From positions 2,728,001 to 2,792,000 of the forward strand of contig NZ_CP009747.1 of assembly GCF_000800255.1 (NCBI RefSeq): 64,000 bases of DNA, read 5' to 3'. The notes under the pieces were generated by a model. It did no database searches, had not been told where the DNA came from, and was given only the letters and a program-made list of their open reading frames with translations. This document shows positions 55,914-64,000 of this stretch, piece after piece; within the stretch, counting starts at the first letter, position 1, and each line of letters opens with the position of its first letter. Origin of the DNA: Pseudomonas parafulva (GTDB taxonomy: Bacteria > Pseudomonadota > Gammaproteobacteria > Pseudomonadales > Pseudomonadaceae). The position numbers and the translations under genes were made by a program.

Positions 55914-57898
55914 ATGTCCGATAACGCCCCTCTCCAGCACGCCCAGATCGACTGGGATGCGCAAGGCCGCCCCCATTCGCGGCAGTACGACGACGTCTAC
56001 TTTTCCAAGAACGAAGGCGTGCATGAAACGGTGTACGTGTTCCTGGAGCGCAACCACCTGGCTCAGCGCTTTGGCGCATTGGGCGCGCACGACTGCCTGG
56101 TGATCGGCGAGACCGGTTTTGGCACCGGCATGAATTTCTTCTGTGCCTGGCAGTTGTTCGATCAGACTGCCCAGGCCGAAGCACGCCTGCATTTCGTCAG
56201 CGTCGAGAAATATCCGCTGACCCGCGCCGACCTGGCCCGCGCCGCCGCGCTATGGCCGGAGCTGTCGGCCTACAGCGACGCATTGCTGGCACAGTACGTG
56301 GCCATTCATCCGGGCTTTCAGCAGTTCAGCTTCGATCAGGGTCGCGTCACCCTGACCTTGTTGGTCGGCGATGCCCTGCAGCAGCTACCGCTGCTCGATG
56401 CGCGCGTCGATGCCTGGTTCCTCGATGGCTTCGCCCCGGCGAAGAACCCGGACATGTGGACGCCCGAGCTGTTCGCACAACTGGCCCGCCTCTCACAGCC
56501 AGGTACCACCCTGGGCACTTTCACCACCACGGGGTGGGTACGCCGCAGTCTGCTGGCGGCCGGGTTCGCCATGCGCAAGGTGCCGGGGCTGGGCAAGAAA
56601 TGGGAGGTGATGGGCGGCGAGTTCGTCGGGACGCCCGACGATCCGCACGCCGCGCCCCCTCCGCGCCCTGGTATGCCCGTCCTGCGGCGGTCCGAGGACC
56701 TCTGCAAGCCCTGGTGATCGGCGCTGGGCTGGCCGGCTGCGCCAGTGCCGCCAGCCTGGCGGCGCGGGGTTGGCAGGTCGAGGTGCTGGAGCGCCATGAC
56801 GCTCCGGCCCGCGAGGCGTCCGGCAATCCGCAGGGCGTGCTGTACCTCAAGCTCTCGGCCCATGGCACAGCCCTGTCACAGATGATCCTTTCCGGTTTCG
56901 GCTACACCCGACGCTGGCTCGAGCGGCTGCAACGCGGTCGCGACTGGGACGACTGTGGCGTGCTGCAACTGGCCTTCGATGCCAAGGAGCGCGCGCGTCA
57001 GGGCAAGCTTGCAGCCGCCTTCGACAGCCGCTTGCTGCATGGGGTCGAGCGCGAACAGGCCCAGGCCATCGCGGGCATCGACCTGGCCAGTGGCGGCCTG
57101 TTCTATCCCGAGGGCGGCTGGGTGCACCCGCCGGCGTTGTGCCAGGCGCAATTGCAGCACCCACGCATCCGCCTGCTGACCCACCGCAGCGTGCTGGAAC
57201 TGCGCCGGGACGCGGGCCTGTGGCAGGCCTGGGACGGCGAGCAGTTGCTGGCCAGCGCACCGCTGGTGGTCTTGGCCGGTGCCGCCGAGGTGCGTCAGTT
57301 CCCAGCCTGCGCCGAACTGCCACTCAAGCGCATTCGCGGACAGATCACCCGGGTGCCGCTCACCCCGCGCAGCCAATCCTTGAGTACCGTGGTCTGTGCC
57401 GATGGCTACGTGGCCCCGGCGCGTCACGGCGAACATACCCTCGGCGCCAGTTTCGATTTCCACAGCCAGGACCTCGCCCCCACGGCCGCCGAACACGCCA
57501 GCAACCTGGCACTGCTGCAGGCGATTTCCCCAGACCTGGCGCAACGCCTGGGCGCCGCCGAGCTGGATCCGACCCGCTTGCAAGGGCGTGCCGCCTTCCG
57601 TTGTACCAGCCCCGACTACTTGCCGATCGTCGGCCCCCTGGCCGATCCCGGCGCGTTCGCCGACACCTATGCCGTGCTGGCCAAGGACGCTCGCCAGGTC
57701 CCCGCCATCGACTGCCCCTGGCTGGATGGCCTGTACGTCAACACCGGCCATGGCTCTCGCGGCTTGATCACCGCGCCCCTGAGCGGCGAGCTGATCGCCG
57801 CCTGGGCCAGCGGTGAACCCCTGCCGCTACCGCGCGCCGTGGCCGAAGCGTGCCACCCGAACCGCTTCGCCTTGCGCAAGCTCATTCGTGGGAAGTAA
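55914..57898 (+). pseudogene. mnmC: mnmC, bifunctional tRNA 5-methylaminomethyl-2-thiouridine enzyme, split by a -1 frameshift
   Basis: Two overlapping frames together encode one MnmC. The first (55914-56717) is the SAM-dependent methyltransferase domain (VIGETGFGTGMNFFCAW and WFLDGFAPAKNPDMW). The second continues to 57898 with the FAD-dependent oxidoreductase domain (LVIGAGLAGCASAASLAARGW, GNPQGVLYLKLS, VNTGHGSRGLITAPLSGE). The frames would join as PPRP-WYARP if one C were added to the CCC at 56666-56668. As written, the first frame runs out after a short foreign tail (GMPVLRRSEDLCKPW). Both halves are otherwise intact, so this is either a sequencing error or a very recent mutation. MnmC completes mnm5s2U at the wobble position of tRNA. 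Confidence 0.9.
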
Positions 57899-57981
57899 CC
57901 GCCCTCAGTGCCGAACGCCACTCGTCGCTTATAACGGATCGATCTAAAACTCTGCTAATTCACCTGGGTCAGTTCCTTAAG

Positions 57982-58004
57982 GTGCCCCATGGGAGGGCAC
58001 TTTT
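57982..58004 (+). terminator. Terminator or attenuator between mnmC and the NAGGN operon
   Basis: GTGCCC (57982-57987) and GGGCAC (57995-58000) form a 6 bp stem with a 7-base loop, followed by TTTT. It ends 27 bases before the asnB-type start of the NAGGN operon. Its place inside the probable leader leaves attenuation open. Confidence 0.6.
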
Positions 58005-58031
58005 CCCCAACGGCAAAACCGGTAAGGACTT

Positions 58032-59819
58032 ATGTGCGGATTAGCAGGAGAGTTGCGTTTCACCCCCCTCGACCAAGCCCCTCGCCCGGCGGACCTCGCC
58101 GCGGTGGAGCGCATCACCCACCATCTGGCGCCCCGTGGCCCCGATGCCTGGGGCTTCCACAGTCAGGGGCCTATCGCCCTCGGTCACCGACGACTGAAGA
58201 TCATGGACTTGTCCGACGGCTCGGCGCAGCCGATGGTCGACAACACCCTGGGCCTGTCGCTGGCGTTCAACGGCGCCATCTACAACTTCCCTGAACTGCG
58301 CCAGGAACTGCAGGACCTGGGTTACAGCTTCTGGTCCGACGGCGACACCGAGGTGCTGCTCAAGGGTTACCACGCCTGGGGCGCGGCGCTGCTGCCCAAG
58401 CTCAACGGCATGTTCGCCCTGGCCATCTGGGAGCGCGACAACCAGCGCCTGTTCCTGGCCCGCGATCGCCTGGGCGTCAAACCGCTGTACCTGTCGCGCA
58501 ACGGCGAGCGCCTGCGCTTCGCCTCGACGCTGCCCGCGCTGCTCAAAGGCGGCGACATCGATCCGATGCTCGATCCAGTGGCCCTCAACCATTACTTGAA
58601 TTTCCATGCCGTGGTCCCAGCGCCGCGCACCCTCCTGGCCAACGTGCAGAAGCTCGAGCCGGGCACTTGGATGCGCGTCGACCGGCACGGCGAGGTAGAG
58701 CGCCAGACCTGGTGGCAACTGCAGTACGGCCCCAAGCCCGAGGAGCGCGAACTCGACCTGGAAGGCTGGACCACCCGCGTACTGGATGCCACCCGCGAAG
58801 CGGTCGCCATTCGCCAGCGCGCCGCAGTCGATGTCGGCGTGCTGCTCTCCGGCGGTGTCGATTCGAGCTTGCTGGTCGGCCTGCTGCGCGAAGTGGGCGT
58901 AGAGGATCTGTCGACCTTCTCCATCGGTTTCGAAGACGCCGGCGGCGAGCGCGGCGACGAATTCCAGTATTCGGACCTGATCGCCCGGCACTACGGCACC
59001 CGTCATCACCAGTTGCGCATTGCCGAGCACGAGATCATCGATCAACTGCCTGCCGCCTTCCGCGCCATGAGCGAGCCGATGGTCAGCCACGATTGCATCG
59101 CCTTCTACCTGCTCTCGCGGGAAGTGGCCAAGCACTGCAAGGTGGTACAGAGCGGCCAGGGCGCCGACGAACTGTTCGCCGGCTATCACTGGTATCCCCA
59201 GGTCGATGGCGCCAGCGACGCCTTCGGCGCCTACCGTAATGCCTTCTTCGACCGCAGTCATGACGAGTACCGCGAAACGGTGCAGGCGCCCTGGCTGCTG
59301 GACAACGACGCGGCCGGCGATTTCGTCCGTGAACATTTCGCCCGCCCGGGCGCGCCGGATGCCGTGGACAAGGCCTTGCGCCTGGACAGCACGGTGATGC
59401 TGGTCGACGATCCGGTCAAGCGCGTCGACAACATGACCATGGCCTGGGGCCTGGAGGCGCGCACGCCGTTCCTCGACTACCGCCTGGTGGAACTCTCTGC
59501 ACGCGTGCCAGCGCGCTTCAAGCTGCCGGACGGCGGTAAACAGGTGCTCAAGCAGGCCGCGCGGCGGGTCATTCCGCACGAAGTGATCGACCGCAAGAAG
59601 GGCTATTTCCCGGTCCCCGGCCTCAAGCACCTGGAAGGCGCCACATTGAATTGGGTACGCGAACTGCTCACCGACTCGAGCCAGGATCGCGGCCTGTTCA
59701 ACCCCGCGATGCTCGATCGCCTGCTGAGCAATCCCCAGGGTCAGCTCACGCCACTGCGCGGCTCGAAGCTGTGGCAGTTGGCAGCCCTGAACCTGTGGCT
59801 CAGCGAACAAGGAATCTGA
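58032..59819 (+). CDS. asnO: N-acetylglutaminylglutamine amidotransferase (AsnB-like)
   Basis: The product is a 595-residue class II glutamine amidotransferase. It starts MCGLAGELRF with the Cys2 nucleophile. Glutaminase motifs are APRGPDAWG and FNGAIYNF. The synthetase PP-loop is VLLSGGVDSSLLVGL near residue 275, and SGQGADELFAGYHWYP follows. It amidates the dipeptide N-acetylglutaminylglutamine to the osmoprotectant NAGGN, a role fixed by the next gene, the dipeptide synthetase, 4 bases downstream. AAGGA lies 4 bases before the ATG. It is clearly distinct from the O-antigen amidotransferase at 16949. Confidence 0.95.
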   Translation: MCGLAGELRFTPLDQAPRPADLAAVERITHHLAPRGPDAWGFHSQGPIALGHRRLKIMDLSDGSAQPMVDNTLGLSLAFNGAIYNFPELRQELQDLGYSFWSDGDTEVLLKGYHAWGAALLPKLNGMFALAIWERDNQRLFLARDRLGVKPLYLSRNGERLRFASTLPALLKGGDIDPMLDPVALNHYLNFHAVVPAPRTLLANVQKLEPGTWMRVDRHGEVERQTWWQLQYGPKPEERELDLEGWTTRVLDATREAVAIRQRAAVDVGVLLSGGVDSSLLVGLLREVGVEDLSTFSIGFEDAGGERGDEFQYSDLIARHYGTRHHQLRIAEHEIIDQLPAAFRAMSEPMVSHDCIAFYLLSREVAKHCKVVQSGQGADELFAGYHWYPQVDGASDAFGAYRNAFFDRSHDEYRETVQAPWLLDNDAAGDFVREHFARPGAPDAVDKALRLDSTVMLVDDPVKRVDNMTMAWGLEARTPFLDYRLVELSARVPARFKLPDGGKQVLKQAARRVIPHEVIDRKKGYFPVPGLKHLEGATLNWVRELLTDSSQDRGLFNPAMLDRLLSNPQGQLTPLRGSKLWQLAALNLWLSEQGI

Positions 59820-59823
59820 TCCG

Positions 59824-61566
59824 ATGAAACCCCAAAGTGCCTATGAACAGCGCTTGCTGCGCGGTCAGGCGCCTTCCTACGAGCGCCTGCAGGCGCGTCT
59901 GGCTGGAGATGGCAGCGAACCGCACGATCAGCCACGCGCCGTGCACTGCGGTTGGGGCAGGCTGCTGATCGGCCACACCTACCCGGACCCGGCGCAACTG
60001 GCCCAGGCGCTGCTGGAAGAGCAAGCCGGCGAGCGCGACATCGCCCTGTACGTTGCGGCGCCTCACCAGTTGTTGGCCCAGGCACCGCAGCAGTTGTTTC
60101 TCGACCCGTCCGACACCTTGCGCCTGTGGTTCAGCGACTACCGCCCGGCCCAGCGTGTGTTTCGCGGCTTTCGTATCCGTCGGGCGCAGAACGACGCGGA
60201 CTGGCAAGCGATCAATGCGCTGTATCAAGCGCGCGGCATGATGCCGGTGGTGCCCGAACTGCTCACCCCGCGCCATCTGGGCGGCCCGGTCTATTGGATC
60301 GCCGAGGACGAAGACTCCGGTGCGGTGATCGGCAGCGTCATGGGCCTGAACCACAGCAAGGCGTTCGATGACCCTGAACACGGCAGTAGCCTCTGGTGCC
60401 TGGCGGTCTCACCGCAGTGCAGCCGCCCGGGTGTCGGCGAAGTGCTGGTGCGACACTTGGTGGAGCACTTCATGAGCCGTGGCCTGGCCTACCTGGACTT
60501 GTCCGTGATGCACGACAACCGCCAGGCCAAACGGCTTTACGACAAGCTTGGCTTTCGCAACCTGCCGACCTTCGCCGTCAAGCGCAAGAACGGCATCAAC
60601 CAGGCGCTGTTCCTCGGCCCAGGCCCTGAAGTAGGGCTCAATCCCTATGCCAAGATCATCGTCAACGAAGCACTGCGCCGGGGCATCGAGGTGCAGGTGG
60701 ACGACGCCAACGCCGGTTTGTTCACCCTGAGCCTGGGTGGACGTCGGGTGCGCTGTCGCGAGTCGCTGAGCGACCTCACCAGCGCGGTGACCATGACCTT
60801 GTGCCAGGACAAACGCCTGACCCGCCAGGTGTTGCACGCGGCGGGCCTGCAAGTGCCCGCCCAGCAACTGGCAGGCAGTGCCGACGACAACCTGGCGTTT
60901 CTCGAAGAGCACGGCTCACTCGTGGTCAAGCCGGTGGACGGTGAGCAAGGCCAGGGCGTGGCCGTCGACTTGCGCGCGTTCGACGAGGTTTCCCAGGCCG
61001 TCGAACAGGCGCGTCAGTTCGACAGCCGAGTGCTGTTGGAGAGCTTCCACGCCGGACTCGATCTGCGCATCCTGGTGATCGGTTTCGAGGTGGTGGCCGC
61101 AGCCATTCGCCATCCCGCCGAGATCATTGGCGACGGGACGCACAGCATCCAGGCGCTGATCGAGGCGCAGAGCCGCAGGCGTCAGGCCGCCACCGGCGGC
61201 GAGAGCCGCATTCCCATGGACGAGGAAACCGAACGCACGGTGCGTGCGGCAGGCCTGGGCTTGGCCGATGTGCTGCCGGCCGGGCAGCGCCTGGCAGTGC
61301 GCCGCACCGCCAACCTGCACACCGGTGGCACGCTGGAGGACGTCACCGAGCGTCTGCACCCGGTGCTGGCGGACGCGGCCGTGCGTGCCGCCCGAGCCCT
61401 GGAAATTCCGGTCGTGGGCCTGGACTTCATGGTCCGCGATGCACAGCAGCCGGACTACGTCATCATCGAGGCCAACGAACGCGCCGGGCTCGCCAACCAC
61501 GAACCACAGCCTACTGCGGAGCGATTCGTGGATCTGCTGTTCCCGCACAGCCAGGCCCTGACCTGA
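59824..61566 (+). CDS. ngg: N-acetylglutaminylglutamine synthetase (GNAT/ATP-grasp fusion)
   Basis: The product is 580 residues. Residues 110-270 form a GNAT acetyltransferase domain (GSVMGLNHSKAFDDP, LAVSPQCSRPGVGEVLVRHLV and DNRQAKRLYDKLGF). Residues 285-575 form an ATP-grasp ligase resembling cyanophycin synthetase (SLVVKPVDGEQGQGVAVDL and YVIIEANERAGLANH). It acetylates and joins two glutamines to give N-acetylglutaminylglutamine. It is the middle gene of a three-gene NAGGN operon induced by osmotic stress in related species. It starts 4 bases after the amidotransferase. Confidence 0.95.
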   Translation: MKPQSAYEQRLLRGQAPSYERLQARLAGDGSEPHDQPRAVHCGWGRLLIGHTYPDPAQLAQALLEEQAGERDIALYVAAPHQLLAQAPQQLFLDPSDTLRLWFSDYRPAQRVFRGFRIRRAQNDADWQAINALYQARGMMPVVPELLTPRHLGGPVYWIAEDEDSGAVIGSVMGLNHSKAFDDPEHGSSLWCLAVSPQCSRPGVGEVLVRHLVEHFMSRGLAYLDLSVMHDNRQAKRLYDKLGFRNLPTFAVKRKNGINQALFLGPGPEVGLNPYAKIIVNEALRRGIEVQVDDANAGLFTLSLGGRRVRCRESLSDLTSAVTMTLCQDKRLTRQVLHAAGLQVPAQQLAGSADDNLAFLEEHGSLVVKPVDGEQGQGVAVDLRAFDEVSQAVEQARQFDSRVLLESFHAGLDLRILVIGFEVVAAAIRHPAEIIGDGTHSIQALIEAQSRRRQAATGGESRIPMDEETERTVRAAGLGLADVLPAGQRLAVRRTANLHTGGTLEDVTERLHPVLADAAVRAARALEIPVVGLDFMVRDAQQPDYVIIEANERAGLANHEPQPTAERFVDLLFPHSQALT

Positions 61567-61604
61567 ATCAATGGCGGTTCATCGCGGATACACCACAACG
61601 TGTA

Positions 61605-61625
61605 GCAGCGGCATCGGGCCGCTGC
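61605..61625. repeat. Hairpin in the ngg-peptidase spacer
   Basis: GCAGCGGC and GCCGCTGC form a perfect 8 bp stem with a 5-base loop, in the 102-base spacer between ngg and the M42 peptidase. It may be a REP-like element or a differential mRNA-stability structure. Confidence 0.5.
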
Positions 61626-61668
61626 GCCTCAGCCGCGCTGAACCGATCGCACACACCAAGGAGTACCC

Positions 61669-62853
61669 ATGTCCGAACGCCTCCCCGAACCTGACTTGGA
61701 CTACCTGAAGAAAGTCCTGCTGGAGATGCTCGCCATTCCCAGCCCCACCGGGTTCACCGACACCATCGTGCGCTACGTCGCCGAACGCCTGGACGAACTG
61801 GGCATTCCGTTCGAGCTGACCCGCCGCGGCACCATCCGCGCCACCCTCAAAGGTCGCCAGAGCTCGCCCGACCGTGCCGTGTCCGCGCACCTGGACACCA
61901 TCGGCGCCAGTGTGCGCCAAGTGCAGGACAACGGCCGCCTGGCACTCTCGGCAGTCGGCCACTGGTCCAGCCGCTTCGCCGAAGGCAGCCGGGTCAGCGT
62001 ATTCACCGACACCGGCGTGTTTCGCGGCAGCGTGCTGCCCTTGATGGCCAGCGGGCACGCCTTCAATACCGCGATCGACCAGATGCCTGTCAGTTGGGAG
62101 CATGTCGAAGTGCGCCTCGACGCCTACTGCACCACCCGCGCCGATTGCGAGGCGTTGGGTATCGGTATCGGCGACTTCGTCGCGTTCGATCCGCTGCCGG
62201 AGTTCACCGACAGCGGCCATATCAGCGCCCGTCATCTGGACGACAAGGCCGGCGTCGCAGCATTGCTGGCGGCACTCAAGGCGGTGGTGGAAAGCGGCCA
62301 GCAGCCACTGATCGACTGCCACCCGCTGTTCACCATCACCGAAGAGACCGGCTCGGGCGCCGCGGGCGCATTGCCTTGGGATGTCAGCGAGTTCGTCGGT
62401 ATCGATATCGCGCCGGTAGCGCCGGGGCAAGCGTCCAGCGAGCATGCGGTGAGCGTGGCCATGCAGGATTCGTCCGGGCCCTACGACTATCACCTGTCGC
62501 GCCACCTGTTGAAGCTGGCCGGGGACAACGAGTTGCCCGTGCGCCGCGACCTGTTCCGCTACTATTTCAGCGATGCCCATTCGGCCGTGACCGCCGGGCA
62601 CGACATCCGCACCGCGCTGGTCGCCTTCGGCTGCGATGCCACCCATGGCTACGAACGCACCCACATCGACAGCCTGGCGGCGCTGACCCGGCTGCTGTCG
62701 GCCTACCTGCTGAGCCCACCGGTGTTCGCCAGCGACTCGCAGCCGGCCAATGCCTCGCTCGAGCGTTTCAGCCACCAACTGGAACACGACACGCAGATGG
62801 GCAGCGACACCCCAGTACCCGCTGTGGACAGCCTGCTCGGCAACAAACTCTGA
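61669..62853 (+). CDS. M42-family metallopeptidase of the NAGGN system
   Basis: The product is a 394-residue aminopeptidase of the M42 (dinuclear zinc) clan. Metal ligands are in SAHLDTIGA, ARHLDDKAGVAAL, TITEETGSG (Glu pair) and EFVGIDIAP. Proteins with this sequence follow asnO and ngg in many pseudomonads and are named for the NAGGN operon. A role in breaking down or editing the osmolyte peptide is inferred from position. The start MSERLPEPDLDYLKK has AAGGAG 7 bases upstream. A strong hairpin follows the stop. Confidence 0.92.
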   Translation: MSERLPEPDLDYLKKVLLEMLAIPSPTGFTDTIVRYVAERLDELGIPFELTRRGTIRATLKGRQSSPDRAVSAHLDTIGASVRQVQDNGRLALSAVGHWSSRFAEGSRVSVFTDTGVFRGSVLPLMASGHAFNTAIDQMPVSWEHVEVRLDAYCTTRADCEALGIGIGDFVAFDPLPEFTDSGHISARHLDDKAGVAALLAALKAVVESGQQPLIDCHPLFTITEETGSGAAGALPWDVSEFVGIDIAPVAPGQASSEHAVSVAMQDSSGPYDYHLSRHLLKLAGDNELPVRRDLFRYYFSDAHSAVTAGHDIRTALVAFGCDATHGYERTHIDSLAALTRLLSAYLLSPPVFASDSQPANASLERFSHQLEHDTQMGSDTPVPAVDSLLGNKL

Positions 62854-62866
62854 TCCCAGGCGAACC

Positions 62867-62890
62867 AGGCCGCCCCTGCGGGGGCGGCCT
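62867..62890 (+). terminator. Terminator-like hairpin after the NAGGN operon
   Basis: AGGCCGCCCC and GGGGCGGCCT form a perfect 10 bp stem with a TGCG loop, 13 bases after the peptidase stop. There is no T run. Confidence 0.75.
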
Positions 62891-62976
62891 CGGTCCTGCT
62901 CACATCACCCGCCGATTACTGCACTACGCGACTTTCCAGTAGCATGCAGCCATCCCTTTTTCAGCCGACAGCGACC

Positions 62977-63213
62977 ATGCTCATTCCCTACGATCAACTC
63001 GAAGCCGACACTCTCACCCGCTTGATCGAAGATTTCGTCACCCGTGACGGCACCGACAATGGCGACGACACGCCACTGGAAACCCGGGTACTACGGGTGC
63101 GTCAGGCCTTGGCCAAAGGCCAGGCGTTCATTCTCTTCGATATGGAAAGCCAGCAGTGCCAGTTGCTCGCACGCCACGACGTGCCCGCCGAGCTGCTCGA
63201 TCAGGCCGAGTGA
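62977..63213 (+). CDS. YheU-family protein
   Basis: The product is 78 residues starting MLIPYDQLEADTLTRLIEDFVTRDGTDNGD. This aligns by eye with the E. coli YheU pattern MLIPW-L-ETL-NLIE-FVLREGTDYG. The C-terminal half (TRVLRVRQALAKGQAFILFD) completes the domain. An ATG 11 codons upstream (62944) is rejected because it adds unconserved sequence. The function is unknown. Its last 13 bases overlap the end of the convergent csrA-like gene. Confidence 0.87.
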   Translation: MLIPYDQLEADTLTRLIEDFVTRDGTDNGDDTPLETRVLRVRQALAKGQAFILFDMESQQCQLLARHDVPAELLDQAE

Positions 63214-63401
63214 CCGGACGCCGGCTCCTGTTCGAGCGCCTGGTCCTTGATGCGCTTGTGGATTTCCGCCCGGTGCACCGCCACCTGGCGCGGTGCGCTG
63301 ATGCCGAAGCGCACCACCCCGCCTTCGACGGCCATCACCTTGATGCGGATGTTGTCGCCGATGGTGATCACCTCGCCGACTTCGCGTCCCATTACAAGCA
63401 T
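63201..63401 (-). CDS. CsrA/Rsm-family RNA-binding translational regulator
   Basis: The product is 66 residues with the complete CsrA fold. It starts MLVMGREVGEVITIGDNIRIKV and keeps Arg44 (VAVHRAEI), which contacts RNA GGA motifs. The second and fourth positions (LxM) differ from the usual MLILTR start, marking a paralogue other than classic RsmA. A C-terminal tail (DQALEQEPASGHSA) follows. The ATG at 63401 has GGAGGA upstream. Five GGA triplets lie within 45 bases upstream (63404-63442), strongly suggesting autoregulation. It overlaps the yheU 3' end by 13 bases. Confidence 0.93.
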   Translation of the reverse strand: MLVMGREVGEVITIGDNIRIKVMAVEGGVVRFGISAPRQVAVHRAEIHKRIKDQALEQEPASGHSA

Positions 63402-63403
63402 GC

Positions 63404-63442
63404 TCCGATCCTCCAGACCGAGGGAAAATCCGAGCCTGCTCC
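63404..63442 (-). promoter_or_regulatory. Cluster of five GGA motifs in the csrA leader (candidate CsrA/Rsm binding sites)
   Basis: On the minus strand, GGA occurs at 63442-63440, 63431-63429, 63414-63412, 63411-63409 and 63406-63404. The last three straddle the ribosome binding site (GGAGGATCGGAGC before ATG). CsrA dimers recognise spaced GGA triplets, so translational repression of its own message is expected. Confidence 0.55.
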
Positions 63443-63534
63443 GGGCCTTGGCGCTTATCAATCAGACCCGTCTTAAATAGACCGACCCTACACCGCAAGG
63501 TAAAAAGCCTTACAGACGGCTCCTCAATCCAGCC

Positions 63535-64000
63535 CTATTGAGACGAGCGCCCCTTGGCGCGCATCTTCACCGCCATGCTCGCCATTTCATCGTAGAGCTT
63601 CTCGGGCGCTGCGCATTTGAGGCGCCAGGCCTCACGCCCCGCTTCGTGGGGCAGGATCAGGAACTCGCCCGCCGCCACCTGCGCATGGATATGCTCGGCG
63701 ATCTGCGCGGCTCTGATGGGCGAGCCTTCCAGCAGCTTGTCGACCTGCGCCTTCATGCCCGGGTTCGGCCCACGGAAGGAATCGAGCAGGTTGGTCTGAA
63801 AGAATGACGGGCATACCACATGCACGCCCACGTCCACCTGCCGCAACTCCACCAACAGGCTTTCCGACAGCGCCAGCACGCCAGCCTTGGCCACGTTGTA
63901 GTTGCTCATGCCCGGCCCTTGCATGAGCGCGGCCATGGACGCGATGTTGACGATGCGCCCCTTGCTGCGCTCGAGCAGCGGCAGAAACGCCTTGCAGCCC
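63535..64000 (-). CDS. Short-chain dehydrogenase (5' end beyond the window)
   Basis: The last 154 codons or so are visible. The frame runs into the right edge, where it reads GCKAFLPLLERSKGRIVNIAS. The catalytic Ser lies in NIASMAALMQG, and the YxxxK motif is SNYNVAKAGVLALSE. A long C-terminal region after VVCPSFFQTNLLDSF is typical of SDRs that act on longer chains or serve as general oxidoreductases. The start and cofactor motif are outside the window. The substrate is unknown. Confidence 0.88.
   Translation of the reverse strand, partial: GCKAFLPLLERSKGRIVNIASMAALMQGPGMSNYNVAKAGVLALSESLLVELRQVDVGVHVVCPSFFQTNLLDSFRGPNPGMKAQVDKLLEGSPIRAAQIAEHIHAQVAAGEFLILPHEAGREAWRLKCAAPEKLYDEMASMAVKMRAKGRSSQ

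Noticed and set aside
58041..59810. A 589-codon minus-strand frame
   Set aside because: It is the shadow of the NAGGN amidotransferase on the opposite strand.

Overview
The window is a chromosomal segment of a Pseudomonas of the P. putida group. The evidence is the gene order serC-pheA-tyrA/aroA-cmk-rpsA next to gyrA, the block mtnA/mtaD-ubiG-mupP-yciK, the TyrA-AroA fusion, the N-acetylglutaminylglutamine amide (NAGGN) osmolyte operon, and an O-antigen locus lying between ihfB and wbpM. No tRNA, rRNA, CRISPR array, intact insertion sequence or prophage was seen.

Region 1 (1-6300) is housekeeping and accessory metabolism: the first codons of a possible chemoreceptor, a MocR regulator divergent from an MFS transporter, an SDR, a zinc-independent NADP oxidoreductase, pyrF, a small DUF2897 membrane protein and a ComEA-like protein.

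Region 2 (6500-27870) is the O-antigen locus, mostly on the minus strand. From ihfB outward it holds ihfB, a LapA-domain protein, two wzz chain-length genes, a hexapeptide acyltransferase, a WecE-type aminotransferase, wzx, a family 2 glycosyltransferase and an EpsG-type polymerase. A plus-strand asnB-type amidotransferase then interrupts the series. It is followed by wbpO, wbpP, rmlB, rmlA, a family 4 glycosyltransferase, wbpV, wbpL and wbpM. Read as a pathway (inference), rmlA and rmlB without rmlC or rmlD feed WecE and the acyltransferase to give a 4-acylamino-4,6-dideoxyhexose. WbpP and WbpO make UDP-GalNAcA, which the amidotransferase may convert to the amide. WbpM and WbpV supply the sugar that WbpL loads on undecaprenyl phosphate. 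One initiating transferase plus two glycosyltransferases suggests a repeat of about three sugars.

Region 3 (27870-44630) is core: a secreted unknown, rpsA, cmk, a tyrA-aroA fusion, pheA, serC, gyrA, the methylthioadenosine salvage pair mtnA and mtaD, ubiG, mupP (peptidoglycan recycling), a YciK-like SDR and a TenA/PqqC-like protein.

Region 4 (44670-64000) holds a PAS-GGDEF-EAL protein, an ABC exporter, a DsbA-like protein, trhO, bolA, a DUF2059 protein, fumC, an EamA permease, the polyphosphate:AMP phosphotransferase gene bracketed by heptamer repeats, mnmC split by a single-base frameshift, the NAGGN operon, yheU, a csrA/rsm gene with five GGA motifs in its leader, and a truncated SDR at the right edge.
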